A stretch of DNA of 64,000 nt, from positions 148,501-212,500 of the forward strand of contig CAHIKZ030002633.1 in assembly GCA_903632075.3 (NCBI GenBank), in the 5' to 3' direction. Position numbers and translations under genes: made by a program. This document shows, in pieces, positions 19,560 through 31,449 of this stretch. The number at the start of each line of letters is the position of its first letter. Position 1 is the first letter of the stretch. This DNA is from Acanthosepion pharaonis (lineage: Eukaryota > Mollusca > Cephalopoda > Sepiida > Sepiidae). Under the pieces are notes generated by a model. That model was not told where the DNA came from and searched no databases. It saw only the letters and a list, made by a program, of their open reading frames with translations.

Positions 19560-21290
19560 AAACAAGGCATAGGTATGCGGAAAACCAAATTATACCGAAA
19601 TCACTCACACCAGAGGTACTGCCACCTCCAATCGCCTGGATAAGGAATCTTTCAATGAGACTCCCTGTCAACCCTTCTGTTTTGTCTGTCTTTCACCCCT
19701 ACCCCTTAAGCATGAACTAAACAATAATAGCTATGGATACAAACGAAACAAAAAATATTCAATCAACTACTCTACATGGATGATCTCAAACTGCTTGCGA
19801 AAGACGTCAGTGAGTCGAAAGGTCTCCTCAATACTGTGAAATGTTTTAGTGACATTAGTATGGATTTCGGATAAGATAAATGTGCAAAAGTAACATTCAA
19901 GAGAGTGAGAAATAGAGAAACACAATAGATTTAGATTTTGGCACAAAGATTAGGGAACTAGAACAAGCAAAGACGAAATACAACATACCCAAATGAAGGA
20001 GAAGGTAAGAAAGGGGTACTACAGGCGTGTGTGTCTGGTACCGAATACCGAGCTGAATTTAACAAAAAAATAATATCAGCCATAAACACCTTGACTGTCC
20101 CTATGGTGCAATACTGTTTCAACATCCTTAACTGGACCATAGCTGATATTAAGCGAATAGACGCTAAAATGAGAAAGCTTCTCACCTGCCACCGCATGCA
20201 TCATCCCAAGGCTGATGTTGATTGTCTGTATGTGCCCAGATCCGAAGGAGGTAGAGGATTAGTTCAACTAGAACTGTCTTACAAAACTGCAAAATTTGGC
20301 CTTCAGGGGTACGTGGAAACTGCAGAAGACTGGATAATGATATGTGTCAAAGAACATGAAAGTAAGAAACTTTATACAGCAATAAAGGAAGTCAACAAGT
20401 TCAAAATGGAGTCTCAAATCGGTGAAAAAAATGCAAGTAAAGCACGACACCGACTGCAGCTGCAAAATACTTAAAAAAAGGAATCAAAAGCAAATGCAAT
20501 GGACCCGATACATAAAGGATAGCAAGATAAACCGCTTCACGGTCAATACTCTGCTCGTACCAAACAAGCTGATGTAGACAAACCCTGTAGCCATCAGTGG
20601 CTACGTTGTGCAGGGTTTTATATTTGCTGCACAGGAATAATGCTTGCTAAATAGAAATTGCCAAGCACGCATACTGAAAAATTCTGTTAGCCCAAAATGC
20701 AGAATGATGTGATGAATATCCAGAAACAATTGACCATCTTATAGCAGATTGCGCAGTATTGGCATCCACTAAATATAAAACTAAGCATGACAAAGTGGAC
20801 CAATATCTGCATTGGAAAATCTGCAACTTTTACAGAAAGGAAACTGCAAGAAATTAGTATGAACAGCACCCAGACACAAAAGTGCCTTCTTATTGACATG
20901 GCAGTCCCTGCAGATTGTAATGGATCTTTGAAGATCTCCAAAGAAATATTAAAATACAAAGACCTTGAAATCAAAATCTCAAAAATGTGGCACATGAGGA
21001 CATCAACAATTCCAGTTGTAGTCCTCAGCTTGATTGGAAAAGATTCTGATAGACTCATTGAAGGGATTCCTGTTAGCCTATGCCTTAAAGAAATACAAAA
21101 ATTAATTCTCACAAGTACAGGTCACACCTTACGAAGGTGTTTATCTATATAAAATATGTATGATTTTTTTTTCAGAACTGCTCAGAGGGAAATGCCATGA
21201 TGGCATTTCTGACCTTAGGTCTCTGGTCGGGACACGGAAAGAAATGAGTATACACCAGAAATCAAAGGAAATAAAATAATTAATAAATAA
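19560..21290 (+). pseudogene. LINE-C reverse transcriptase, palm to C-terminus plus 3' UTR
   Basis: This is the largest LINE relic here. The catalytic palm motif YMDD (codons 19,773-19,784, in LLYMDDLKLL) is intact but sits in a broken frame. An uninterrupted frame at 20,031-20,474 reads EYRAEFNKKIISAINTL, then NWTIADIKRIDAKMRKLLTC, HRMHHPKADVDCLYVPRSEG and GRGLVQLELSYKTAKFG. A decayed zinc-knuckle-like part and HDKVDQYLHWKICNFY follow. The terminal domain is open at 20,787-21,152 (LLIDMAVPADCNGSLK, MRTSTIPVVV, HTLRRCLSI). The 3' UTR (TTAGGTCTCTGGTCGGGA) ends in A/T-rich repeats near 21,290 and matches the 59.3-kb copy. Database descriptions often call this type R2-like, but the clade is not established here. 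Confidence 0.8.
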
Positions 21291-21299
21291 TATAATGGT

Positions 21300-21530
21300 T
21301 ATTTAAAAATCTGTGGTATTGGGAAGAGAGTTGTGCCCATTTCTACAGACTGGTGTCTGCATCGAAAAAATGGACTAATGAAATATACATAAGCATTTAC
21401 GGGGAAACTAAGCTCGTATGAAAGAATCAGAGGCAATTGTCGATTTGGCTTCGAACCAGGTTCTCTTTTAAGCGTAACAAGCAAATTGCCCGGCAAGCTG
21501 AAAAGTAAGCCACCCGAAAAAAAGAAAAAA
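21300..21530 (-). repeat. tRNA-like SINE fragment (low confidence)
   Basis: On the minus strand, CTGGTTCGAAGCC gives a perfect B-box consensus. CAGCTTGCCGGGCAA about 35 nt upstream is A-box-like. The body may extend towards 21,300. No second copy occurs in the window. Confidence 0.4.
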
Positions 21531-21835
21531 AAAAGAAGAAAATCTCACAATAAATAATCGCAATTCCGGTCCGATACAGCGTGATACACACTTGATTTTG
21601 CCCATCGGGAATTAGCCAACCTGTTGTTCCACCACAACCCCGGTTGTTTGACATATGATTGATGCTCTTTCTATTCATTCATAAGGTTACACCGAGTCAT
21701 CCGTATCAAATTTGATTTTTAACTAACTAATGCTACTTATTAACCTTGTCATTGACAAAGCCGACATAAAGCTAAAGGAAACATGAGAAAAAAGCAAGGA
21801 AGATCCTGGAAGGTAGTATTGCCACCGCCTCTCCC
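21530..21835. other. Unassigned DNA
   Basis: No supportable gene. Confidence 0.3.
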
Positions 21836-21836
21836 C

Positions 21837-21840
<4 letters not shown>

Positions 21841-21888
<48 letters not shown>

Positions 21889-22026
21889 ATCTATATCTCT
21901 ATTTCTCTCTCTCTCCCTATATATCTATCTATCTATCTATCTCTCTATTTCTCTCTCTCTCTCTTCAACACACACACACTCTCTCTCTCACTCTTTATCT
22001 ATCTATTTATCTATCTGTCTATCTCT
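21841..22026. repeat. (CT)n / (CTAT)n compound array
   Basis: CT 21,841-21,880, followed by mixed CTAT and CT tracts to 22,026. Confidence 0.9.
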
Positions 22027-22029
22027 TCT

Positions 22030-22440
22030 TTTCTGGTCGTTAGCCGTATTTTTCTTCCTCATCTCTCACATTCTATTTCCATGTTATTGCCTACAATTTT
22101 CGGAAAAAAACAATATGTGTCTTCTTTTCTTCATTTCTGACGAAATTGCTCCACATTCGCTGCCATATGCGAGATTAGACATTACACAGCAGCCCTGCAA
22201 TCTTTTTTGTTTTGTTTTGATTTGTTTTTGTTTTTGTTTTTAATCTTATTTTCCAAATCCTTAATCCTATATTCACATCTACGAGTAGCCTAAAGATGAA
22301 ACGCTGAAAATTGAATTGGCAAGTCAAGTTCAAGTCCCAGCTGAATCTGTTGTGTTCACTTCTCACTAATACCATTAGGAAAGGCATGAATTCATTACCT
22401 ACACCATCTAAGTATGAGTAAAATGTTTTTAATGATGATA
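22030..22440. other. Unassigned DNA
   Basis: T-rich patch (GTTTT repeats) at 22,204-22,240. No gene. Confidence 0.35.
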
Positions 22441-22444
22441 CTGG

Positions 22445-22560
22445 CTCATGACAAAGTGGACCAATATCTTCACTGGAAAATCACTGCAAGAATTTAGTAT
22501 AAACGGCACTCAGATACGGTTCCAGTTATAAGACCTACAACAATTTCTCTAAATGGTAGA
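22445..22560 (+). pseudogene. LINE-C tail fragment
   Basis: CATGACAAAGTGGACCAATA, then CACTGGAAAATCACTGCAAG, is nearly identical to the main copy at 20,787-20,870. It is truncated at both ends. Confidence 0.6.
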
Positions 22561-22810
22561 TGGACTCTAAATGCAATGGGAAGGCAATGAAAAATGTTTC
22601 CACGATTTTCCCAAAAACAATCATAACGATACACAGAGAATAAAGAAAGTTATAGAAAGGCATGTTCGCCTTCGTCTTGAAGTGACATGATACTAAAAAC
22701 AGCTTCCTCATATTCTCAAAAGTATCTTTCATTATCGCTATGCGCATTCAGAACTGTGTGTCGCCGATATCTTGAATGAGATCTCATTTAATCACTTACA
22801 CCTGTTAAAA
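22560..22810. other. Unassigned DNA
   Basis: No supportable feature. Confidence 0.3.
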
Positions 22811-22811
22811 C

Positions 22812-22812
<1 letters not shown>

Positions 22813-22862
<50 letters not shown>
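22813..22862. repeat. (TA)n microsatellite
   Basis: An about 50-bp TA array. A second one lies at 23,013-23,050 with about 150 bp between. Confidence 0.95.
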
Positions 22863-22865
<3 letters not shown>

Positions 22866-23006
22866 CTATTTTTTAATCGAAAATTCCCAGCATCCCTCGT
22901 TCGTGCGCATGCGTAGTTGCACGAACATAACAAATTGTTCAATAAAGTTCTAAAGGACGAAACACGTGGCAAGAAAACTTTTTCAACTTTATGACACATT
23001 TTTGCC

Positions 23007-23012
<6 letters not shown>

Positions 23013-23050
<38 letters not shown>
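23013..23050. repeat. (TA)n microsatellite
   Basis: An about 38-bp TA array followed by a CT-rich tract. Confidence 0.95.
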
Positions 23051-23053
<3 letters not shown>

Positions 23054-23099
23054 CCCTCTCTCTCTCCCTCTTTCTGCCTTGCCTCTTACTGCTTTGCCC

Positions 23100-23400
23100 A
23101 TGTCGCGTAGTGTAATCATCTCTCAATTTCACCTCTGTCTTGGGGCGATGAGCAAATCAGTAATTTTGTACGCGGACAAAGCCACAGCCTGGGAAAAATT
23201 ACTGAGAGGTGCCCCGTCCCGGAGAGCAGCTGCCCGCGTCTGTAACCCCCCTGCCCTCATTGCACAAGAGAGGGGACATCCGTACTCATACCGACGGTTG
23301 CAGGGGCATGGTATTTGGGTGGGGGGCTGGCCTGGGTGTACGTTTGTGTCACATTACGTCTCAGTGGGGGAGGCGGAGTAAATACCGACTTATTGACTGA
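23100..23400 (+). repeat. GC-rich repeat related to the 32-kb array
   Basis: Locally GC-rich in an AT-rich window. It shares ACCGACGGTTGC, TGGGTGTACGT and a downstream TGTGTCAC block with the fourth unit of the tandem array at 32.5-32.76 kb. A 100-residue open frame runs through it, but there is no recognisable domain. Confidence 0.55.
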
Positions 23401-23790
23401 TACTTCCGCTTTGTGTTAGCGTAAAGGTTGGTGTTTCGAATTTTTTTATATCTTAAATTGCCCTGCATTTTCGTTTATTGAAAATTGTATTGAGCACTTT
23501 CTAAATTAAACCGTTCTTTTTGGCAAATATTTTTTATCAAAGGTTGAATTTTGTAATATATGTGTGTGTCTGTGTGTGTGTTAGTTTTTTTTAAATTTAA
23601 CTTTGTATGGTTTGTTTTTTTAATAACTTATCCTTCATGTTAAAAAATTATAATTTATTTTATTTTATAATATTTTTATTTTCAATTTTTTGTTTTTTTT
23701 ATATACTTTTCTTAATATATTCTTACTTAAATTTAATATAATTGATTTGTTTGTTTAACGCCATATTAACTCCTTATGTTTTTTTTTATT
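23400..23790. other. AT-rich DNA
   Basis: T-rich, with a TG patch at 23,558-23,580. No gene. Confidence 0.4.
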
Positions 23791-23794
23791 TTCT

Positions 23795-24440
23795 TTTTAA
23801 GCATTTCACCCCAAGCAAGACAGGAGTGCCATTAGCATGCAAGTGGGTACAGAGTGTAGAGAACAAGAGTAAAGAGGCGTGTTTGAGGAAAGGATAAAGA
23901 GAAGGATGGGGGAAAAGATCAAGGTATAAGAAAATGTCGATTGACATTACACTTGAATATTTGAAGATTATAGTTATCAGGGAAGCAAGTAAGAGGAAGA
24001 GAATTCCGCAGACAGGAAGTGCGAGAGAAGAAGCTGTTTGAGTAGAAGAGATGGTTACATTTAACCGTTTTGATAGTGAAAGGGTGGCACCGAAATGCCA
24101 ACCTAGTAGTTCGCTTAAATTCATGAAGTCTGGGGTCCAGCGAAAGCAACTCGCCGGAACAGTTGCCGTGAAAATACTTATAGAAGAGACAAAGGGAAGC
24201 CATAGCATGTCCGTGAGAAAGCGACTGTAGACTAGATGCCAGATGAGGACCTATCATATTGCATATTCGTCTCTGAATTTTGTCGAAGACCTCGAGACTT
24301 ACAGCAGGGACACCAGACCATATATGACAGCAATATTCCATGCAAGGACGGTTGGTTGATTTATAGATTTGAAGGATAGACTCAGACGAGAAACATTTTC
24401 TGGCACGACACAGAGAACCAACTTTCCTTGCGATAGATGA
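23795..24440 (-). pseudogene. LINE-A reverse transcriptase C-terminal half (best-preserved copy)
   Basis: The minus strand has an open frame over 23,919-24,341. It reads MEYCCHIWSGVPAVSLEVFD, KIQRRICNMIGPHLASSLQS, LCLFYKYFHGNCSGELLSLD, PRLHEFKRTTRLAF, and ends NLQIFKCNVNRHFLIP. Further 5' (to 24,440) a frame-shifted SSIARKVGSLCRARKC block continues it. The 3' UTR contains CTTGCATGCTAATGGC and CTTGGGGTGAAATGCTT and ends in an A-rich tail near 23,790. The palm and all of the 5' part are absent, so it is a dead 5'-truncated insertion. Confidence 0.8.
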
Positions 24441-25730
24441 AGCTATTGAGTTTGGTCATTTAATGCCAAAATTTAATTTTCAAGGGGAACTTTGAATTAA
24501 TAAATATATGTTATTCTGCTTTCACAATTGAATACATGGTAGATGATACTCAGCTTTTGTACATATACATGTTTGTGTGAACATAATTAAAAAAGGTAGT
24601 GATATGTGTTTTTTATGTTGTAGTTTTGTTGAAGTTATATTTTGGAATACAGTTTGATTTCTTTAAGAAATTGTAGGATGTTATATGGATTAATATCATG
24701 AAAGAGTTCTTTCATGTTGGTAAATTTTACTATAAATAGGTATTGTTGGTAATTTTTATATAAGAATGTATTGCTGGTATTTTTACTATAAAAATGTATT
24801 TTTATACTTTCATAGTGTTGCCCATAGCTGAAAGCCCCTAACAGGTGCTACCGCCCAATGCCAGGGTAAGCCGGGGAACAACAGCAATTAATAAATGGTT
24901 CCACGCTAATCAATACCTCTAATCTACCGATCAGAGACTTTGCTGCAAGATGTAGTTCATCGTCATACCTAGAACTTATGTTAATGGTCATTATGTTATA
25001 AAAACAAAACGGTATAAAAAAAAATAACACTTTATTCTGGTGATCGATTATGACGTAAGTAAAACTAACAATTACGGGCAATTATGATGTTAAATATTTA
25101 TTTGTCATGCTTGACTAGTATTGATTACTTTTTGTGCTTAAAAATAAACACGGGTTAATTTTTAACGTGTTCTATATTGGTTACTTGTCACTGGATGAAG
25201 CAAAGCAGACTGATTTTTACGCGTCGAAAACGCGAGATAATTCGACTCTTTACATCCTGCGAGTAATTATGACGCTTTTAAAAACAAACTTCGCTTCGTT
25301 TTTTCTTTGTTCAAGATGAACGACTCATTATTTTGTCGGCGCCTCATTACGCATGCGCCAGCGAACCCGCAAAGGACGGAATACTTTTCAAAAGAAAAAT
25401 GTTACCCCGCTTGTCGAAGGATCTTGTACACATGACAGCAAAGTTTTTGTCATCTCGCTGTCGTAATTTAGTTCTAACATAATTGGCATTCTGTGCAACT
25501 AAATGTCAGTATTTCGTTGTGTTTTTGTTTTATCACTTCTGTAGACATATAGCTAACATATTTGTTTCTATTATCTATTTTTTAGTATAAAACAATATGA
25601 CTTTATGCATTTATCAATCATCAGACGTCAGTAAGCGGATATCTCATTAGTAAATAAGGGAGACCAGGCTGCGGATACTTCGCTTCTTTTATTAAAAAAA
25701 AAATATTCAAAGAATGGTCTGTAATGTAAT
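24440..25730. other. Unassigned DNA, no gene
   Basis: AT-rich. Around 24,715-24,800 a short tandem (GGTAATTTTTATATAAGAATGTATT-class units, about 45 bp) repeats roughly three times. The rest shows nothing I can support. Confidence 0.4.
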
Positions 25731-26155
25731 CGTTTCTTATCTGGCATCTCAACTTCAGTCCCTTTCTCACTGACGTGACGTGGCTTCCCTCTGTCTTTTC
25801 TACAAATATTTTCATAGTAACTGTTCTGGTGAGTTTTTCTCCTCAGTGGCTCGACTGCTTGAATTTAAGCGTGCTACTTGATTGGCAATTAGGTCTCACT
25901 GTTTTACTGCTGGACTAGCTAGATACAACCATCTGTTCTATTCCACAATTTTATTTTCCCACACTTTCCGAACTTGCAATTTCTTGCTTCCTTGTCACTT
26001 ACAATCTTCAAACATGCAACATCAGTCACCATCTTCTGTCTTCCTGAATTATTGTTCTTTTCCTCACTTCTCTTCACTAAAGTTTTCTCATTCCCTGTAC
26101 CCTCCTGTGTCTTAGTGGCATTATCGCCTTGCTTGGGCTGAAATGATTTTTAAAA
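25730..26155 (+). pseudogene. LINE-A C-terminal fragment
   Basis: The frame-shifted reading LASQLQSLSH is followed by VTWLPSVFSTNIFIVTVLVS. Then comes an RYNHLFYSTILFSHTFRTCN-like block and the 3' UTR ending CTTGCTTGGGCTGAAATGAT plus T/A-rich sequence. Only the last 130 or so codons of the family are covered. Confidence 0.65.
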
Positions 26156-26826
26156 AATACTAGGTTTCTTTCTTTGAATTTTATTGCTTTATTTGATTTA
26201 AAAAGCGAAATACTTTTTAGATGCAACAATATAGATTGCTGAATAGATAACAATTCTAAATCACTCATTTATAAAATATAAACAATACAATTGCAAAATT
26301 AAATAACACTGACCTTTTTTGAACGGCAGGTGTAAGCTTGTACGTTTATATTGATCTGCCAATGAGTAAAGAGCAAGCAGGAAAAATTATAAAGTTTACA
26401 TGATTCACTGTTTAGTTTAGCTTCATCAGATTTTTATTGCTGTCGAAATAATGCGGAGTTAAGTTTCAGTTTTTTTTCATTTCATGTTGTGTTTTCATTG
26501 GTTGTGCAGATGTCACGTTTATATTTTAAGGCGTTTGTCCTTACGGAGAGAATGAGAGTAGTGTATAGGCCAGGGGTAGCTTAACTTGCTTAATGTAAGA
26601 GCTATATACAATAAAGTTCAGATGTTTGAGAGCCGCAAGTCATAAACAAAATTTACACATACGTTTTTGTTACGTAAACATTTTGTTACAAAGCTTATAT
26701 ATATAAACGAGGATCACATCATTCAATGGATTAACAGTATTTTAATGCATACATTATGTTCTACTAGCGAAGTGATTTCGCCATTAATCGCATTAATGTT
26801 GCCGATTGATTTTATGTATGATTATT

Positions 26827-26830
<4 letters not shown>
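26155..26830. other. Unassigned AT-rich DNA
   Basis: No supportable gene or repeat. Confidence 0.35.

Positions 26831-26831
<1 letters not shown>

Positions 26832-26876
<45 letters not shown>
26832..26876. repeat. (TA)n microsatellite
   Basis: An about 45-bp TA array. Confidence 0.95.
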
Positions 26877-26879
<3 letters not shown>

Positions 26880-27049
26880 GAAATATAGTCTTAAGGTGTG
26901 CTATATTTATGGGATAAAGTACTCAATATCAGAGATAGAGCGTGTGTAAATATAAAAGTGAACATAGAAGTCAACACTTACAGGCGACAGTCTGTTTCAT
27001 GCTAGACGCAATCGTCTGGCCACGAGTGCTGTTATTTTTCTCGGCTATT

Positions 27050-28010
27050 TATATATACGGGTCGGTAGTGCATTGTGGGTAGTATATTTTGGCGGTTATT
27101 TTACCGGGAGTCGTTTATTTGTTTATTTATTTATTTGGGTTAAATTATTCTGCTTGTCATTATTTATTTTTATTTTTTACCTTACATTTTTTTTTATTTT
27201 AATCGGTGTTTTTTATACATCATAATAATTTGTTTATATCGCTTATTTAATAATTTTTTTTGGTTTGGGAAGATAATTAAAGCTATTTATTCAATTTGGA
27301 GGTTGATTGTTGTAGTTTATTCTAACTATTATCTTGACGGGAGCAGTTTTTAATTTGTTTATTACTTCATGTATTTATTTGGATTGGTTATCTTTATTTG
27401 TTTTTTCTAACGGTTAATTTATCGGGATCGGTTTGTTAGTTTATTTATTTATTTGGATGAATTTAGATTAATTTATTTTACTTGTTTTTTATTATTTATT
27501 TATTATACTGTATATTTTTATTTACTCTTTTCGGTTTTCGATTTTTAAGTAACGTACTATTTTTATCGTTATATAACAATTATAGCTATGTATTTCGTCT
27601 GATTTTTTGTTTGGTTTTACAGTCTAGTTAATATTTTGATCATAAGGTCTGTTAATTTGTTTATTATTTACTTTATTTATTTGGGTTCATTGATTTTGTT
27701 TTTTATTTTTTATTTTTTTATTCTATTTCGCCTATTCTAACGGGTCGGGTTTGGTGATTTTTTGGGTTAATTTATTTTACTTATTTTATTGTCATTTTGT
27801 TTATTTATTTTTATTTCATTTTATTTTATTTTATTTTTTTCAGTTTACGATTTTTAAGTAACTTAGTAAAAAAATTGATTTCATGTCTGCATTTTGAAAT
27901 GAGCTTGGATCTTTTATTTAATAATTTATTTTAGTCTGGGAAGGTATTTTTTCCTCCGGGCAAAGTTTGCAAGTTTTTGATTGGTTGTTGTAAGTTGATG
28001 ACCTTTTCCT
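27050..28010 (+). repeat. Strand-asymmetric T-rich degenerate repeat
   Basis: The plus strand is built of TTTATTTATT-like stretches with recurring words such as CGATTTTTAAGTAAC (27,539 and 27,847) and GTTTATTTATTTATTTGG. It is strongly T over A for nearly 1 kb. No coding potential. Confidence 0.5.
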
Positions 28011-28295
28011 TATTTTCCAAGATATTTTTGGTGTGATGTGCGTTTTGTTTTTAATTTTCCAGATATACTTAGAAAGCATTGTGCTGTTCGCATATTTACT
28101 ATTTGTGAAAGATGTTTTGTGTGCATAATTTCTTTTTTTTCATTATCTGGTGATTTTATCGTGGCTTGTTATATTGCGTTGTTTTGTAAACAATTACCGT
28201 TTAAGGGACATTCGTTCTTTATTCTGCAGTTGCACGTGGGTTTAATTTGTTCGTGAGGTTTGTTGATAATTTGCCTGTTGTGCACAACATATCAG

Positions 28296-28300
<5 letters not shown>
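28010..28300. other. Unassigned T-rich DNA
   Basis: A 72-residue frame (28,038-28,256) is Phe/Cys-rich and matches nothing I know. Confidence 0.3.

Positions 28301-28302
<2 letters not shown>

Positions 28303-28351
<49 letters not shown>
28303..28351. repeat. (TA)n(GA)n microsatellite
   Basis: A compound dinucleotide array. Confidence 0.9.
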
Positions 28352-28353
<2 letters not shown>

Positions 28354-28848
28354 AATACGTGTATCCAATAATATTTATTCATGTATGCAGGTTTTTAAAC
28401 TGTTAATTTATATTTGTTTCAGTAATCACAAAGTACACATATATATGCCTCTCATCATCCTTCCGTCAGTACTAAAGAAAAATTCCTCATAAATATCTAG
28501 TATTAAAATTAGGATTTAAATTCTTAAATAGTTTTACTAACCATGAACATTAAACTTATGTTTTAATCTAGTGGAGTAACCCAGTAAATAATTATAAAGC
28601 TTGAAATTTTTATTTACCTTTTATATTAACTGTGATGAAAATGGAACTCAGCCAACATATTTCCACGAGTTACATATTAAAGGTCAAAAATCTGCACGTG
28701 CCTTGTGAGGCTCGGTTTGGTCATCCCAAGTATAGGCATAGATGATGGTGCGTAATTTCGTAACAGAGAAAGGTGAAAAAAAAAAAGGAAGACTTGAAAT
28801 GCAAGTGCGAAGGCAATTGATAGCAATCTCTTTCCTTTATATGATAGG

Positions 28849-29082
28849 ATGTTGTCGTTTCGCAGTTATTTAAACCCCGAAATAGTGAAATCTCTTGTAA
28901 TTAATAACCGACTAGTGAATATATTGGAAAGCCTCGGAATTGTTCAAAGACGGCACTCCGTTAGATGCAGGAAGCAAACCATATGCTACACTATTGGAAA
29001 GTTTCAACCGACAAAGTCTCGTGGTATTGTCAGATACAGATGGCGAGGAAACCCTATTTCAAGTGCAAGATCTCAATTATAA
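28849..29082 (+). pseudogene. Possible transposase N-terminal fragment (tentative)
   Basis: A 77-residue open frame begins MLSFRSYLNPEIVKSLVINN and contains NRLVNILESLGIVQ, a short Cys-containing part, and PTKSRGIVRYRWRGNPISSA. The layout (NxLVxFLxxxG, a Cys-based part, then RWRG) recalls N-termini of ISXO2/Merlin-type transposases. Most expected zinc-ligand Cys are missing and no DDE domain follows. It could be chance. Confidence 0.3.
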
Positions 29083-29125
29083 AACCAGGTTTCAGTTCTA
29101 AAACCAGGTACGACTCAATCTGCAT

Positions 29126-29335
29126 TTATGCAAAAAAAAAAGATCTAGAAGAGTGGTCATTCAAGATAACTTTCATTACACAATTTGATAAGAAAGTATG
29201 AATCAGTTCCAAAATTCGTCCAAAAATAGCATAACCTTTCAAAGTGTGAAGAAGATCAGTATTGGAAACCCTGTCAAATGCCTTTGAGATATCCAAAGCA
29301 ACAACTGATTTTTTATCTTTTGACACAAAAATAAA
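29126..29335 (-). pseudogene. LINE reverse transcriptase palm fragment
   Basis: The minus strand reads SVVALDISKAFDRVSNTDLL, HTLKGYAIFGRILELIHTFL and SNCVMKVILNDHSSRSF, then a frame break. DISKAFDRV is the RT motif holding the first catalytic Asp, and the rest matches the equivalent part of the 43.5-kb LINE-A copy. It is an isolated fragment of about 65 codons. The upstream and downstream parts of the RT are absent. Confidence 0.75.
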
Positions 29336-29339
29336 TTCG

Positions 29340-29655
29340 ATGCTATGCTTGCCTGTCTGTTATCATTGTGATTTGTGTTCAATAATATTTACATTTAGGT
29401 ACCTGCAAAGAAAAGCAGTACCTAAAGATTAAAATGAATTTTTAGAATGAAAAATCTTTCTTGAAATTTTTATTTTTATTTTAATTTCCAACTAATAGAT
29501 TAAATTTAATATTTCTAATAAGCAAAATACTTTGCTGTATTTCAAATCAAATTTAAACTAATTTTTGCAATTTTTTAAATCGCTAAACTTCGCATATATC
29601 AAAATATAAGTGCTGTATTTCCGATAACATCTCGAATATATAGCACATATATTGA
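29340..29655. other. AT-rich DNA with a dispersed repeat
   Basis: 29,455-29,590 resembles 2,740-2,890. Otherwise nothing. Confidence 0.4.
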
Positions 29656-29876
29656 CGAACAGCAATGTTTAACTTTCATACCTGCAAAAAAAAACGGTGC
29701 GTCAGAAAGACGGTTATTCCCTTGACACTGCTATTAATGTATACATTTTTGCCTCCTTCGGCAATGTTTATTTACAAGATTATGAAAATACGGAAACCAG
29801 ACTAAATAAATAGTGTTTAATATTTTTGTTGTAAATTCCTAAAAATAAAGAAAGTGTATAAATCTACTTTCATATG

Positions 29877-29919
<43 letters not shown>

Positions 29920-30061
29920 CATTGTTTTTAAAATAATAAACATTGCCAAGGGAGTCAAAAGTGTATACAGTAATATCGGTGTCAAGTAATAACCGTCGTT
30001 TTGACACAGCGTTTTTTTTGTTGTTGTTTTTTCGGGGATCAAAGTTAAACATTGCCGACGA
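29656..30061. repeat. Fold-back repeat with a (TTA)n core
   Basis: Left arm about 29,656-29,773 and right arm about 29,934-30,061 are inverted copies: AGCAATGTTTAACTTTSAT and GACGGTTATT can be paired with their complements. Small indels leave roughly 80% identity by eye. A (TTA)n tract lies between (29,877-29,921). Confidence 0.7.
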
Positions 30062-30295
30062 AACAATGTTGTAGTAAATGCTTTCTGATGGGCCATACTC
30101 GCTAATATAACCACTTCAGCATTAAGTTATGGCATCGTGGCAAATAGACAAAAAAAAATGAAGAAGCTTGTGGACATTAAGAAATACTTCCCCATTCAGC
30201 ATATCTTTAATTTGATGACTCTATCCAGACCGTACGTACTGACAAGATTCCGCCAAGCTAACTTTCATCACGCCAAAAGCTAATTATATACTTTA

Positions 30296-31448
30296 CTAGC
30301 AGGCTTCGCCCGCTCGCTATTGCTTCGTAAAGTAAGATATATTCACTACTTGAAATCTTTGAAACAAAACTTTTAAATGAAAATTTCATTCATAAATTGG
30401 TTGTAAACATGAACGAAAACATTTGTCTTTATTCAGATAGTTAAACATTGGAATTTTAGCCATTTTTAAACAAATGAAACATGCTGAAACTGAATAACAT
30501 TTAACAGGTGTTGACAAATAAAATACATGTATTTGCATGAATGAAAAACAATGGTGAAAAACTGAAATCTAAATGAAGCTTATTCTTAAATAATTCTTAC
30601 TGTAATGCAGCAGGATAAACTACATTTTTTTATTTGGAGCAAGTATAAATAAAGTCCTTCCATTTCCAACTCTTGAACAAGCAACATATAACTGACCATC
30701 AGAAAAGTAGGGTTGCATAAGATGAATCCAGTATATTTCATTGATTGACCTTGTGATTTATTAATAGTCATTACAAAACATACTCTAACTGGGAATTGTA
30801 ATCGATAAAATCAAAAGGCATATCTGTTGGAATCAATGAAGTTCCTGGAATCAATATAGTCTCTCCTTTTCTCTTGACCAGTTATAAGAGTTTCCAATAA
30901 GTGAGGTAACATTTTTCTTGACAATAAGACGTGTACCATTTCATAACCTTTGAGGATCAAGATTTCTCTTGTTTTAATACCAACCTGTGTGATGGCATTC
31001 CTGGAAGATCGAAAGAATTCAAAAATTCAATAGGGAAATTAACTGCTTCGTCTGGATCCACAGTTGTATCATTGGATATGTATGTCCTTTCTTCTTTTGG
31101 GATATCTTGCAGAATCTTTTGATTGATAATCTGTACTATTTCATTTCTGGGAGCCAAAATTTCTCTCTCACACAAGCAATCTATATTCTAGAAGTTATCT
31201 GCTATATTGGGGTATACTTTAAAAATTAATTTCTTAATGCTCTCGACCATAGTGCCAAAACCTTCAGGAATGCTGATTTTTCCATCTTGATCTTGTGAAA
31301 TTTCTCCATTTCCAATAGTTAAAAGGAGGTCACTAAATTCCTTTGCTGTCTCATCCCCATTGAGTTCCACTCTCATATTAATGATCAAAAAGTGTCTTTC
31401 AATATTATCCCGCAGATAAAATAAATTTTTTAGTGATAATTTTTTCAT
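30296..31448 (-). pseudogene. Helitron: helicase C-terminal region and 3' terminus
   Basis: On the minus strand, pieces of a Pif1-type Helitron helicase appear in order. First is 31,448-31,188: INMRVELNGDETAKEFSDLL, LTIGNGEISQDQDGKISIPE, then KVYPNIADNF. Next is 31,175-30,957: LAPRNEIVQIINQKIL, then DEAVNFPIEFLNSFDLPGMP and HRLVLKQ. Then a broken part with RNFIDSNRYAF leads to MTINKSQGQSMKYTGFIL (30,771 onward), the conserved final helicase motif. There are at least three frame breaks. The 3' end at 30,296-30,313 is a GCGGGC/GCCTGC hairpin followed by CTAG then T, the Helitron terminus. The Rep domain and 5' end are absent, so this is a 5'-truncated relic. Helitrons transpose by a rolling-circle mechanism. 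Confidence 0.85.
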
Positions 31449-31449
31449 A

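Noticed and set aside
23079..23400. 100-residue GC-rich frame as an exon
   Set aside because: The DNA is a copy of the repeat also found in the 32-kb tandem array.
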